Below, piece after piece: positions 42,654-51,953 of a DNA stretch of 64,000 bases (position 1 is the first letter of the stretch; every line of letters starts with the position of its first letter). The position numbers and the translations under genes are program-made. A model generated the notes under the pieces. It was not told the DNA's origin. It saw only the letters and a list, made by a program, of their open reading frames with translations, and did not search any database. The stretch covers positions 211,367 through 275,366 of the forward strand of contig JBCCAY010000002.1 in NCBI GenBank assembly GCA_039814575.1. The letters run 5' to 3'. Origin of the DNA: MED-G105 sp039814575. Lineage in GTDB: Bacteria > Pseudomonadota > Alphaproteobacteria > Caulobacterales > Parvularculaceae.

Positions 42654-45314
42654 ATGACCGCGTTAAAAGACATTCGCCAAACGTTTCTTGAATTTTTTGC
42701 GGACCGCGGTCACGAGATAGCGCCGTCCGCGCCCTTAGTGCCGGATAACGACCCGACGCTGTTGTTCGTCAACGCCGGCATGGTGCCGTTTAAGAACGTT
42801 TTCACCGGCGCTGAAACGCGCGGCTTCACGCGCGCCGCCTCGTCGCAAAAATGCGTCCGCGCCGGCGGCAAACATAACGATCTCGATAATGTGGGTTATA
42901 CGGCGCGTCACCACACCTTCTTTGAGATGCTCGGCAATTTCTCTTTCGGTGATTATTTCAAAGAAGAGGCGATCGACGCGGCGTGGTCGCTCGTCTCCGA
43001 CACCTTCGGCCTTGATCGCGACCGGCTGTTGGTGACGGTTTACCACACGGACGATGAAGCGGCGGCCTTATGGCGAAAAATCGCCGGGCTGCCCGACGAA
43101 AAAATTATCCGTATAGAGACGAATGATAATTTCTGGTCGATGGGCGACGTTGGTCCGTGCGGGCCGTGTTCGGAGATCTTTTACGATCACGGGAGCCATA
43201 TTGCGGGCGGACCGCCGGGCTCGCCGGACGAAGACGGTGACCGGTTCATAGAGATTTGGAATCTTGTCTTCATGCAGTTCGAACGCTTCAAGGACGGCAA
43301 AGAAGCGCCTCTGCCGAAGCCGTCGATTGACACCGGCATGGGCCTTGAACGTATCGCAGCTGTCTTGCAGGGCGTGCACGATAATTACGATATCGACCTT
43401 TTCCGCACCCTGATCGCTGCATCTGAAGAAATCACGGGCCGAAAGGCTGTGGACGAGGACGCCCCCACCCACCGGGTCGTCGCCGATCATTTGCGCTCTT
43501 CGTGTTTCCTCATCGCCGACGGCGTCACGCCCTCGAATGAGGGGCGCGGCTATGTCTTGCGGCGCATAATGCGCAGAGCCATGCGGTACGCCCACGGTCT
43601 TGGCGCGCAAGATCCGCTGATGGCGCAATTGGCGCCTGTCCTTGTCGATGAGATGGGCGCGGCGTTTCCCGAATTGCAGCGCGCCGCGCCGGTAATCGCG
43701 GAGACGCTCGCCAGCGAGGAAGAGAAGTTTCGCTCGCTCCTTGATCGCGGTTTGAAGCTGCTCGACGAAGAGACGGTGAAGCTTCCCGACGGTGCGCCCT
43801 TGCCGGGCGCGGCGGCGTTCAAGCTTTATGACACTTATGGTTTCCCCCTCGACCTCACCCAAGACGCGCTGCGTCGGCGAGGGCTTGATGTGGATACGGA
43901 AGGGTTTGACGCGGCGATGGCCGCGCAAAAAGCCGCCGCGCGGGCGGCGTGGGCCGGCTCCGGTGACGCGGCCGATGAAACCGTTTGGTTCGACATTCGT
44001 GAAGACGCCGGCGCGACGGAGTTTCTCGGCTATGTGCACAATTCGGCTGAGGGCGTTGTGCAAGCGATCGTTAAAGACGGCGCGCAGGTCGACGCCGCTG
44101 GCCCTGGCGACACGGTTGAGCTGATCGTCAATCAAACGCCGTTTTATGCCGAATCCGGCGGCCAAGCCGGCGACGCCGGCGTTATTCTGGGTGAGGACGG
44201 TTTGGAGGTCGCGATCAGCGACGTCAAAAAACGCGGCGGCGCTCTACATGGCCATATCGGCGTTGTGATGTCGGGTTCTTTGACGATCGGTGCGGCGGTG
44301 CGCTTGTCGATCGACATCGCGCGCCGCGCCGCGACGCGCGCCAATCACTCTGCGACGCACCTTTTACACCAGGCGTTGAAAGACGTTCTCGGCGATCACG
44401 TGGCGCAAAAAGGTTCTTTCGTCGCCAATGACCGGTTGCGGTTTGATTTCGCTCATCCCGCGGCCGTGAAACCGGAAGAGATCGCTGAAATTGATCGTCG
44501 CGTAAACGCCGTCATTCGCCAGAACGGCGTCGTCGACACCAAGGTAATGGCCTATGACGACGCCGTCGCAGCCGGCGCGGTCGCTCTCTTCGGCGAAAAA
44601 TATGGCGATGACGTGCGTGTGCTGACAATGGGCGAGCGTCTGGAAGGGGCGGCTGGGCCTTATTCGGTTGAACTATGCGGCGGCACCCATGTGGCGCGTG
44701 TCGGCGATATTGCATTGTTTAAAACGGTTTCGGAAAGCGCCGTCTCATCAGGCGTACGCCGTATTGAGGCGCTCACGGGAGAAGCGGCGCGGGCCTATTT
44801 CGAAGAACAAGCTGCGATGGCGCGCTCGGCGGCGGACGCCTTGAAGACGACGCCGCAAGAATTGGCGGGCCGGGTTGAAGCGCTGCTTGGCGAGCGCAAG
44901 AAGTTGGAGCGCGCCCTGTCTGAGGCCAAGAAGGAATTGGCTCTTGGCGGCGGCGGCGCGGCTGCGCCCGCGGAGGAAGCGGCGGAGATCAACGGCGTGA
45001 AGTTTATCGGTCGCGTCTTGGACGGCGTTGCGCCAAAGGATCTGCGAGGCCTTGTGGACCAAGCTAAGACACAGCTCGGGGCTGCTGGCGTCGCCGCGTT
45101 TATCAGCGTCAATGACGGCAAAGCAGCGTTGACGGTCGGCGTCACCGACGACCTGAAAGACCGTCTGTCCGCGGTCGATCTCGTCAAAGCGGGCGCGGCG
45201 GCGATTGGCGGCAAGGGCGGCGGCGGTCGTCCGGACATGGCGCAAGCTGGCGGTCCGGATGGCGACAAAGCCGCTGATGCGCTTCAATCCATCGAACGCG
45301 CTATTGCGGGCTAG
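42654..45314 (+). CDS. alaS: Alanine-tRNA ligase
   Basis: An 886-residue enzyme that charges tRNA-Ala. The class II catalytic core is at the N-terminus (IRQTFLEFFADRGHEIAPSA, LLFVNAGMVPFKNVFTG, HTFFEMLGNFSFGDYFK). The editing domain has the zinc motifs HSATHLLH and CGGTH. The C-terminal coiled coil (ERKKLERALSEAKKEL) and DHHA1 domain (KTQLGAAGVAAFISVNDGKA, GGKGGGGRPDMAQAGG) complete it, at normal length. The ribosome site before the ATG at 42654 is weak (AAGGG 14 bases upstream). It follows recA but behind a terminator, so it probably has its own promoter. Confidence 0.98.
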   Translation: MTALKDIRQTFLEFFADRGHEIAPSAPLVPDNDPTLLFVNAGMVPFKNVFTGAETRGFTRAASSQKCVRAGGKHNDLDNVGYTARHHTFFEMLGNFSFGDYFKEEAIDAAWSLVSDTFGLDRDRLLVTVYHTDDEAAALWRKIAGLPDEKIIRIETNDNFWSMGDVGPCGPCSEIFYDHGSHIAGGPPGSPDEDGDRFIEIWNLVFMQFERFKDGKEAPLPKPSIDTGMGLERIAAVLQGVHDNYDIDLFRTLIAASEEITGRKAVDEDAPTHRVVADHLRSSCFLIADGVTPSNEGRGYVLRRIMRRAMRYAHGLGAQDPLMAQLAPVLVDEMGAAFPELQRAAPVIAETLASEEEKFRSLLDRGLKLLDEETVKLPDGAPLPGAAAFKLYDTYGFPLDLTQDALRRRGLDVDTEGFDAAMAAQKAAARAAWAGSGDAADETVWFDIREDAGATEFLGYVHNSAEGVVQAIVKDGAQVDAAGPGDTVELIVNQTPFYAESGGQAGDAGVILGEDGLEVAISDVKKRGGALHGHIGVVMSGSLTIGAAVRLSIDIARRAATRANHSATHLLHQALKDVLGDHVAQKGSFVANDRLRFDFAHPAAVKPEEIAEIDRRVNAVIRQNGVVDTKVMAYDDAVAAGAVALFGEKYGDDVRVLTMGERLEGAAGPYSVELCGGTHVARVGDIALFKTVSESAVSSGVRRIEALTGEAARAYFEEQAAMARSAADALKTTPQELAGRVEALLGERKKLERALSEAKKELALGGGGAAAPAEEAAEINGVKFIGRVLDGVAPKDLRGLVDQAKTQLGAAGVAAFISVNDGKAALTVGVTDDLKDRLSAVDLVKAGAAAIGGKGGGGRPDMAQAGGPDGDKAADALQSIERAIAG

Positions 45315-45361
45315 GACGCGGTCAAAGGGCCCGAACCCGCTATCCTTAGCGGCGGTGATGG

Positions 45362-46015
45362 TCAGTTGATTGTCACCGCGCCGCCGGACGATGTTTCTTT
45401 TGAAATCTTGGAAGGTCCGCCCTCAACGCTGATCGCGCCGCCAGAGGAGGCTTCAGCGTCCACGGCTTGATTGGCGTAGACGTCGGCGCTGCCGCCCGAG
45501 GACGCTTCGGCGTTGACGCGGGTGCAGCGAAAAGCGTCAACCTCTGCGCGCCCACCGCTCGAGACGTCGATGTCTAACGCGTCGCAGGCTCCGGCGACGT
45601 TCAAATGCGCCCCGCTTGAGACCGCAATGTCGAAAGCCCCGGCGTCGATGCCGGCCGCTTCGACGCGCGCACCCGATGAAGCGCTGACGCCTTCAAGCGC
45701 AGGCAACCGAACGCTCGCCTTCACCGGATCGCGTCGGCCCCACGAGACGCCGCGGAAATTCCGTCCGATCAATAACGTGCGCCCGTTCAGGCGGATGTCG
45801 AGCTGCGCCATCTCTTCTTCGGTGGTGTCGACGGTGAGGGAGAAGTCTTCCGCAAGAGCGATGTCGGCGTTGATGCCCGCCGCAACGGAGACTTTATCAA
45901 AGTCCTTGAAATCAAAGGACTTCGTTTCCGAGTTCGCCGCGCTTACAAACGCACAGCTCGCCATCAAGCCGATTGCGAGAGCCTTAGCATTCTTATGGAT
46001 ACGCCATCCGGCCAT
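45362..46015 (-). CDS. Exported DUF2807 (GIN-domain) beta-helix protein
   Basis: A 217-residue protein with an N-terminal signal peptide (AIGLMASCAFVSAANSE) and a head-GIN domain. FDKVSVAAGINADIALAEDF opens the domain, and a right-handed beta-helix-like run follows in which SSGG or SSGA recurs about every 16-20 residues at least six times (VSASSGARVEAAG, IAVSSGAHLNVAG, IDVSSGGRAEVDA). Related proteins lie in the periplasm or on the surface and have no defined enzyme activity. The ATG at 46015 has GGGAGGA seven bases upstream. It is convergent with alaS and has no operon partner. Confidence 0.88.
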   Translation of the reverse strand: MAGWRIHKNAKALAIGLMASCAFVSAANSETKSFDFKDFDKVSVAAGINADIALAEDFSLTVDTTEEEMAQLDIRLNGRTLLIGRNFRGVSWGRRDPVKASVRLPALEGVSASSGARVEAAGIDAGAFDIAVSSGAHLNVAGACDALDIDVSSGGRAEVDAFRCTRVNAEASSGGSADVYANQAVDAEASSGGAISVEGGPSKISKETSSGGAVTIN

Positions 46016-46186
46016 GGATCTTTCCTCCCGTCCCAATTCGAGGGGAGAGTGTGACGCGTCATCGCCCGTGAGAAAAGCGCGGGCAGGATAAACCGCACCG
46101 TTTTTGCGAGGAATCCTTAGAAATCTGGATTTTTTCTGAGATTTGTCGGCTCGCTGGCTCGAAATCGTCTTTGTGGCGGCGGCGAT

Positions 46187-48073
46187 TTATACGCCGCCGG
46201 CGTTTTCATATTCGGTGATCACCGTGAGAAACGTTTCCGCGAACTCGCGGCGTTTGGCGTCGCCGACGCCGAAGACGTCGCCGAACTCGGCTTGTGAACG
46301 TGGTTTGCGGCGCGCCATGTCGATCAGCGTGCGATCGCTGAAAATGACATAAGCCGGCGCTTTGCGCGCTGTCGCGAGGGCGAGGCGGTATTTTTTGAGC
46401 GCATCAAGAAGGCCTGCGTCCACGTCCGCCGGCGTCGGCGCGCCCCTGCGCGGCCGCCCCTTTCCACGGGCATTGGCGCCGGCCTCGTCGCGAGGTTTGC
46501 GGATGCGAAAATTGGCGACGGCGTCAGTGTCCGCCGCTTGAGGACGCCGGGCGACGCCGCCATGGGCGTGGTTCGTTTCGGTAAAGCCCGCGGCGCCCAA
46601 TTGCCGGAAGAGCGCCCGCCAATAGGCGGCGTCGCGGTGTTTGCCGGCGCCGTAGGACGCATATCGTGAGGCGTTCCGTTTGCGGATATTTTGCGTGTCG
46701 GCGGCGCGTAAGACTTCGATAAGGAAAGAGGGGCCGTATAGATCGCCGGTTTCTGCAATGACTTTTAGTGCGAGGTCCGCCTCTTCGCCGGCCTCGACCG
46801 TTTCCGGCGGTGAGCGGCAAATGTCGCAGGTTCCGCATTTCTCGGGCGTATCGCCGAAATGGGCGAGCAAGCGTTCGCGCCGACACTCCGCACTCTCGCA
46901 ATAGGCGACGACGTCGTCGAGCCTTGCATGCTCGGCGCGCGCTGCGGCGCTTTCGGCCTTCTCGATCATCCGCCTACGGCGCCCGGAATCGCCAGGACCG
47001 TATAAAAGAACAGCGCGGGCCGGCGCGCCGTCGCGGCCGGCGCGCCCAATCTCTTGGTAGTAAGCTTCAAGCGAAGCGGGCAGGGCGTAATGAAAGACGA
47101 AGCGAATGTCCGCCTTATCAATACCCATGCCGAAGGCGATAGTGGCGGCGACCACAAGGTCGGGCTCTGTCAAAAACGCGTTCAAGCGATCGGAGCGCTC
47201 CTCCGGCGTCAACCCCGCATGATAGGCGACGGCTTTAATACCGGCGGCGCGCAGGTGCTCGGCGATTTCCTCTGTTTCTTTGCGCGATAGGCAATAAATG
47301 ACGCCTTGCTCGCCTTTGTGGTCGTCTATCAGCGCCGTGAGTTGCGCTTTGCCGTCGGTTTTCTCCAAGACAGCGATGTCGATATTCGGACGATCAAAGC
47401 CGTGGACGCGAACAAGCGCATCGTCTTTTAAGAGGCGTGTCTTAATCTCATCCCGCGTGCGGGCGTCGGCAGTCGCCGTAAAGGCGCCGATCGGCGTTCC
47501 GGGAAAATGCTCTTTTAGTTCGCCAAGCGCTAAGTAATCCGGGCGGAAATCATGCCCCCATTGACTGACGCAGTGCGCTTCGTCGACGACGATCCTCGCG
47601 ATCTTTATTCCCTTTAACGCGCCGAGCATGCGCGGCGTCATCAAGCGCTCCGGCGCCATATAGAGGAGCTTTAACTCTCCCGCGGCGGCGCGGCGCCAAT
47701 CGGCGACGCTGTCGGCGCGCGGTCGATTGGAATGAATGGCGCCGGCGGCGATCCCTAGCGTGTTAAGTTGCGCCAATTGATTGTCCATGAGGGCGATCAG
47801 CGGAGAGACAACGATGGTGAGCCCGTCTTGCATGGAGCCCGGCAACTGATAGCAGAGGCTTTTCCCGGCGCCGGTGGGCATGACGGCGAGGAGGTCGCGA
47901 CCCGCCAAGGCGGCGTCAACCAGCTCTTCCTGACCCGGACGAAAATCATCAAATCCAAATAGTCTCTTCAGGGAGGCGCGCGCATCGCCGGCTCCGTCGG
48001 CGTCCTGGGCGCCAGCGCCATCTTCATCAGGGGGAGAGGCGCCAACGGAAACCGATTCCGACAGTTCCGACAT
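46187..48073 (-). CDS. recQ: ATP-dependent DNA helicase RecQ
   Basis: A 628-residue 3'-5' helicase for recombination and fork repair. Walker A (MPTGAGKSLCYQLP, about 65), the DEAH box with aromatic-rich loop (VVDEAHCVSQWGHDFRPDY) and helicase motif VI (EAYYQEIGRAGRDG) are intact. The RecQ C-terminal zinc site is CESAECRRERLLAHFG then CGTCDIC, followed by a winged helix and a C-terminal HRDC domain (LDALKKYRLALATARKAPAY, FGDVFGVGDAKRREF). Several in-frame ATGs exist up to 48145. The one at 48073 is chosen for a GAGAGGA upstream and a length normal for the family; a slightly longer form is possible. Upstream of it lies ridA on the same strand. Confidence 0.94.
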   Translation of the reverse strand: MSELSESVSVGASPPDEDGAGAQDADGAGDARASLKRLFGFDDFRPGQEELVDAALAGRDLLAVMPTGAGKSLCYQLPGSMQDGLTIVVSPLIALMDNQLAQLNTLGIAAGAIHSNRPRADSVADWRRAAAGELKLLYMAPERLMTPRMLGALKGIKIARIVVDEAHCVSQWGHDFRPDYLALGELKEHFPGTPIGAFTATADARTRDEIKTRLLKDDALVRVHGFDRPNIDIAVLEKTDGKAQLTALIDDHKGEQGVIYCLSRKETEEIAEHLRAAGIKAVAYHAGLTPEERSDRLNAFLTEPDLVVAATIAFGMGIDKADIRFVFHYALPASLEAYYQEIGRAGRDGAPARAVLLYGPGDSGRRRRMIEKAESAAARAEHARLDDVVAYCESAECRRERLLAHFGDTPEKCGTCDICRSPPETVEAGEEADLALKVIAETGDLYGPSFLIEVLRAADTQNIRKRNASRYASYGAGKHRDAAYWRALFRQLGAAGFTETNHAHGGVARRPQAADTDAVANFRIRKPRDEAGANARGKGRPRRGAPTPADVDAGLLDALKKYRLALATARKAPAYVIFSDRTLIDMARRKPRSQAEFGDVFGVGDAKRREFAETFLTVITEYENAGGV

Positions 48074-48281
48074 TGCTGCGTTTCGTCCTCTCGCACCGTC
48101 TTCGTTGGCCATGGCGGTCGCCATTTGCGGTTCCATTGACGGTCGCCATTGATCGTCGATTGTGTCACAGCGAAGCGCTTGTCGTCTGCGTTCTCTATAA
48201 TCGACGCCAAGAACAGCTAAAGCAAACGAATGTTTGGCGCACTTGGCGAAATGTTTGAAGAAACGACAATGCGTGTCGGCG

Positions 48282-48665
48282 CTATGCCGCGCGCAGCGCC
48301 GTCGCCTCAATTTCGACTTTCATCTCCGGTTTCACCAATCCGGCGACAACCATCGTCGCGGCGGGACGTATGTCGCCCATAAATTCGCCCGCAATGCTCA
48401 TAACAACGCCGCTGTCTTTTTCGTCGGTCACGTAATAGACGACGCGAACAATGTCGGCGAGGGCAAAGCCTGCTTCGTTCAGCGTCTTTTCTATCGTTGC
48501 AAAGGCGTTCCGCGCTTGCCCGGCGACATCGCCGGGCATGTCCATCGTTGCGTAGTCATAGCCCGTTGTTCCGGACACGAAGCACCAATCCCCCGCGACG
48601 ATCGCACGCGAATAACCGGCTTGCTTCTCCATCGCTGAGCCGGTTGATACGCGCGTGCGGGGCAT
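48282..48665 (-). CDS. ridA: RidA-family reactive intermediate deaminase
   Basis: A 127-residue protein of the RidA/YjgF group, which hydrolyse reactive enamine/imine intermediates made by PLP enzymes. Recognisable parts are YSRAIVAGDWCFVSGTTGYD, QARNAFATIEKTLNEAGFAL, DIVRVVYYVTD and the C-terminal RPAATMVVAGLVKPEMKVEI with the family Glu. The residue before VVAGL is Met where archetypal RidA has the catalytic Arg, so this may be a subgroup with a different activity. It lies 15 bases after icd, whose stop codon abuts its ribosome site (GAGGA), indicating coupled translation. Confidence 0.88.
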   Translation of the reverse strand: MPRTRVSTGSAMEKQAGYSRAIVAGDWCFVSGTTGYDYATMDMPGDVAGQARNAFATIEKTLNEAGFALADIVRVVYYVTDEKDSGVVMSIAGEFMGDIRPAATMVVAGLVKPEMKVEIEATALRAA

Positions 48666-48680
48666 GGCGCGTCGTCCTCG

Positions 48681-49892
48681 TTAGGCCATCGCCTTTTGGA
48701 AGTTCTCGTCAACCTTCTCAATGAAGCCGGCGGTCGTCAGCCATTTTTGCTCAGCGCCAATCAATAACGCTAAGTCTTTCGTCATATGGCCGCTTTCAAC
48801 GGTTTTGATGATGGTTTTTTCAAGCGTATCAGCGAACGCGATGAGCGGCTCATTGCCGTCGATCTTGCCGCGATAGGTGAGGCCGCGCGTCCAGGCGAAG
48901 ATCGACGCGATGGAGTTCGTGGATGTCTCTTCGCCCTTCTCATGCTGGCGGAAGTGACGCGTCACGGTGCCGTGGGCGGCTTCGGCTTCAATCGTCTTGC
49001 CGTCCGGCGACATCAGAACGGATGTCATCAGGCCGAGCGAGCCAAAGCCTTGCGCGACTGTGTCGGACTGCACGTCGCCGTCATAGTTCTTACACGCCCA
49101 AACATAGCCGCCGGACCATTTCATACAGGCCGCGACCATGTCGTCGATGAGGCGGTGTTCGTACGTGCCGCCGAACGCCTCGAACTTGTCTTTGAATTCC
49201 GTTTCAAAGACTTCTTCGAAGAGGTCTTTAAAGCGGCCGTCATATTTTTTCAGAATGGTGTTCTTCGTGGAGAGGTACACCGGATACTGACGTTGTAGAC
49301 CGTAGTTGAAGCAGGCGCGAGCGAAATCGCGGATCGACGCGTCGAGATTGTACATGCCCATGAAGATGCCCGAGGACGGCGCCTCGAAGACGTCTTCTTC
49401 GATGACTTCGCCATTGTCACCCGTCCATTTGATGGACAGCTTGCCTTCGCTTGGGAAGAGAAGGTCCGTGGCGCGGTATTGGTCGCCGAAGGCGTGGCGG
49501 CCAATGATGATCGGCTGGGTCCAGCTCGGCACGAGACGCGGCACGTTGCGGATGATGATCGGCTCACGGAAGACGACGCCGCCGAGAATATTGCGGATCG
49601 TGCCGTTCGGCGAGCGCCACATTTTCTTCAGGCCGAACTCTTCAACGCGCGCCTCGTCCGGCGTGATGGTGGCGCATTTGACCGCCACGCCGTGTTCTTT
49701 GGTGGCGTTCGCGGCGTCGATGGTGATTTGGTCGTCGGTTTTGTCGCGCGCTTCGATGCCGAGATCGAAATATTTCAGGTCGATGTCGAGATAGGGGTGA
49801 ATGAATTTATCTTTGATCATCTGCCAGATGATCCGCGTCATTTCATCCCCGTCCATTTCAACGATCGGGTTGTCGACTTTAATTTTCGCCAT
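48681..49892 (-). CDS. icd: NADP-dependent isocitrate dehydrogenase (eukaryote-like homodimeric type)
   Basis: A 403-residue TCA-cycle enzyme oxidising isocitrate to 2-oxoglutarate with NADP. It starts with the type II sequence KVDNPIVEMDGDEMTRIIWQ. The substrate site is SPNGTIRNILGG with the Arg-containing VFREPI, and the metal/NADP region is CKNYDGDVQSDTVAQGFGSL followed by EAAHGTVTRHFR. It competes with isocitrate lyase, encoded elsewhere in this window, for isocitrate. It is the first gene of an operon with ridA and is divergent from trmJ, with about 220 bases of shared promoter region. The ribosome site is weak. Confidence 0.97.
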   Translation of the reverse strand: MAKIKVDNPIVEMDGDEMTRIIWQMIKDKFIHPYLDIDLKYFDLGIEARDKTDDQITIDAANATKEHGVAVKCATITPDEARVEEFGLKKMWRSPNGTIRNILGGVVFREPIIIRNVPRLVPSWTQPIIIGRHAFGDQYRATDLLFPSEGKLSIKWTGDNGEVIEEDVFEAPSSGIFMGMYNLDASIRDFARACFNYGLQRQYPVYLSTKNTILKKYDGRFKDLFEEVFETEFKDKFEAFGGTYEHRLIDDMVAACMKWSGGYVWACKNYDGDVQSDTVAQGFGSLGLMTSVLMSPDGKTIEAEAAHGTVTRHFRQHEKGEETSTNSIASIFAWTRGLTYRGKIDGNEPLIAFADTLEKTIIKTVESGHMTKDLALLIGAEQKWLTTAGFIEKVDENFQKAMA

Positions 49893-50113
49893 GGGATTCG
49901 GTGCTCGCCGCTAAGGGTGGGAAGAAAGTTTGACAGGCCTATAGCAATCTCGCCGCCGCACGCAAAGCGTTCGCAGGCGCTCGGAAGAGGAATTTATGAT
50001 CTACCTTTGTCGCAGCGGCGTAAGACAGAGCTGATTCGCCGCTGACGCCGTCCCTTGTCAGGCCGCCGGGCGGGGGCGTATCAGCGATCGCTAGACAAGT
50101 GGAGCGGCAATAA

Positions 50114-50920
50114 GTGGGCCCCATGGAAAACGGAAATGAACGCCGACCGCGCGGCGGTTTGGAGGCCTTGTCCGAGGGGCCGGTGATGATTCTTGTTGAG
50201 CCGCAACTCGGCGAGAACATTGGCGCGGCGGCCCGCGCAATGCTCAATTTCGGACTTGCTGACATGGGGCTTGTTGCGCCGCGGGACGGCTGGCCGAATG
50301 AAAAAGCCGTCGCCATGGCCTCCGGCGCAGCGGCAATTTTAGAGCGGGCGCAGCTCTTTCCGACAACGGCCGAGGCGCTCGCTGACCGTCAATATGTGTT
50401 GGCGACGACGGCGCGTCCCCGCGAAATGCTTCTGCCGGTTTATTCGCCGGAAGAAGCGGCGGCGGATTTGAAAAAACGAATCGGCGACGGGCAGAAATGC
50501 GCCGTCCTGTTCGGGGCGGAGCGTCGCGGCCTTGAGAACGCTGACGTCTTAAAGGCCGATGGCGTTATTTCTATCCCGGTGAACCCGGCGTTTCCCTCCC
50601 TCAATCTCGCGCAAGCGGTGCTGATCGTCGGCTATGAATGGGCGAAAATCGAAGGCCGGAGCCGTATGCGCAGCGACCTCGACGCCGCCGTCCCGGCACC
50701 GAAGGCCGATTTCGAGCGGCTCATGGCGCACCTTACCGAGGCGCTTGACGACGCTCGGTTCTTCCACCCGCCGGAAAAGCGGCCGACGAAGGTTCGTAAT
50801 TTAACGGTGGCGCTGGCGCGCGCCGGGCTCACGGAAGGCGAGGTGCGCGCCCTGCGCGGCGTCATCAAAGCGCTGCAGCGCAGTACGCCTTCGGATGACT
50901 CTAAACAAGACGATGAGTAA
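50114..50920 (+). CDS. trmJ: tRNA/rRNA 2'-O-methyltransferase of the SPOUT class, TrmJ-like
   Basis: A 268-residue RNA ribose methyltransferase. The SPOUT knot motifs are clear: motif 1 PQLGENIGAAARAMLNFGLA with DMGLVAPRDGWPNEKAVAMA, motif 2 VLFGAERRGLENADV and motif 3 PVNPAFPSLNLAQAVLIVGY. The C-terminal helix bundle (FFHPPEKRPTKVRNLTVALA) is typical of TrmJ, which modifies position 32 of tRNAs. A GTG at 50114 with GGAG nine bases upstream is used; an ATG three codons later is possible. It is followed after 26 bases by yhhQ, a queuosine-precursor transporter gene, so the operon joins two tRNA-modification functions. Confidence 0.92.
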   Translation: MGPMENGNERRPRGGLEALSEGPVMILVEPQLGENIGAAARAMLNFGLADMGLVAPRDGWPNEKAVAMASGAAAILERAQLFPTTAEALADRQYVLATTARPREMLLPVYSPEEAAADLKKRIGDGQKCAVLFGAERRGLENADVLKADGVISIPVNPAFPSLNLAQAVLIVGYEWAKIEGRSRMRSDLDAAVPAPKADFERLMAHLTEALDDARFFHPPEKRPTKVRNLTVALARAGLTEGEVRALRGVIKALQRSTPSDDSKQDDE

Positions 50921-50946
50921 ACGGACGAAAGGCTGGGGCGCGAGTG

Positions 50947-51693
50947 ATGACAAAACATGAGACCAAGCGCGTCGTCAGCGCGTCCGATCTCTCCGCGACG
51001 CGGTTTCGCTATTACGATTTTTTGATGGCGGCGACCTGCGTCATTATCGTTTGTTCGAATATTATTGGCGCGGGGAAGGTAGCGACCGTCGCCGGCTTCA
51101 CTTTCGGCGCTGGCGTATTGTTCTTTCCTTTGTCCTATGTGCTTGGCGACGTGATGACGGAAGTCTACGGCTACGCTCGCGCGCGGCGGGTCATTTGGGC
51201 GGGTTTTGTTGCGGCGGGGTTCGCTGCGGCGATGGCGGCCTTCATCACCGCGATGCCGCCTGATGGGGCGTGGAACACCGACATTGGCGGCGGCGTCACA
51301 CGGCAAGACGCCTTTGCACTTAATTTCGGACAAGCCCCGCGCATTGTTATGGCCTCGGTCTTAGCGCTTTGGGCGGGGGAGTTCGCCAATGCTTTCGTCA
51401 TGGCCCGGATGAAAATCTGGTCTGACGGAAAAGCCCTCTGGCAACGGACGATCGGCTCGACCCTTATCGGCCAAGGCGTCGACACGTTGATCTTCTATCC
51501 TCTCGCTTTTTCTTTTGTGTGGTCATGGGAGTTGATTGGCGTCGTCATGGTGACGAACTATGCGTTGAAAGTCGCCTGGGAGGCGCTGTTGACGCCGGTG
51601 ACCTATAAAATCGTCGCCGCATTGAAGCGCGCCGAAGGCGTCGACGTGTTTGACGAGGAGACTGATTTTACGCCGTTTTCTGTAAAGTCTTGA
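50947..51693 (+). CDS. yhhQ: Queuosine-precursor transporter, YhhQ/VUT family
   Basis: A 248-residue membrane protein with about six hydrophobic segments (FLMAATCVIIVCSNIIGAGK, FTFGAGVLFFPLSYVLGDVM, IVMASVLALWAGEFANAFVM, IGVVMVTNYALKVAWEALLT). The family motifs FPLSYVLGDVMTEVYGY and IGSTLIGQGVDTLIFYPLAF are present. Members import preQ0/preQ1 for queuosine in tRNA. ATG at 50947 is used; a GTG directly before it is equally possible. Pairing with trmJ supports a tRNA role. No other queuosine gene lies in the window. Confidence 0.9.
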   Translation: MTKHETKRVVSASDLSATRFRYYDFLMAATCVIIVCSNIIGAGKVATVAGFTFGAGVLFFPLSYVLGDVMTEVYGYARARRVIWAGFVAAGFAAAMAAFITAMPPDGAWNTDIGGGVTRQDAFALNFGQAPRIVMASVLALWAGEFANAFVMARMKIWSDGKALWQRTIGSTLIGQGVDTLIFYPLAFSFVWSWELIGVVMVTNYALKVAWEALLTPVTYKIVAALKRAEGVDVFDEETDFTPFSVKS

Positions 51694-51735
51694 GGCGGTG
51701 ACGTCTTTAGGTGGCCGCCGGCCGGCGCTCGTCGC

Positions 51736-51844
51736 CATCATTCGAGACAGCCCTTCGGGCTTCCTCAGGACGAGGAGGGGCAACCATAACAAAGGCAAGC
51801 CCCTCATCCTTAGGAGCCGCCGCTAGGCGGCCTCTCGAAGGATG
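51736..51844. repeat. Inverted pair of a palindromic intergenic repeat
   Basis: CATCATTCGAGACAGCCC at 51736 begins one unit that ends in CTCAGGACGAGG. A diverged copy in opposite orientation lies at 51801-51844 (CCTCATCCTTAGGAGCC to CTCTCGAAGGATG). Each unit can fold on itself and the two can pair with each other. Units of this form, with CTTCGAGA and CCTCAGGATGAGG ends, are scattered between genes in many alphaproteobacteria. It lies after yhhQ and before the malic enzyme. Confidence 0.8.
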
Positions 51845-51953
51845 CCCAGGGCTTCATGCTCAATAACGCGACTGCGCCGGCGCTTTCGTGATTTGCGCTC
51901 TGTCCTTCGCCGGGCCAGTCTTTCCGCCGGGATAGACGGCGGGGCGAGGGGCC

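Noticed and set aside
43068..44165. A 365-codon open frame antisense to alaS
   Set aside because: It is the mirror of a high-GC, strongly biased coding region; its product has no family features, and alaS is certain on the other strand.
46176..46198. A GC hairpin spanning the recQ stop codon as a terminator
   Set aside because: GGCGGC/GCCGCC can pair, but there is no T-run and such short GC repeats are common here.
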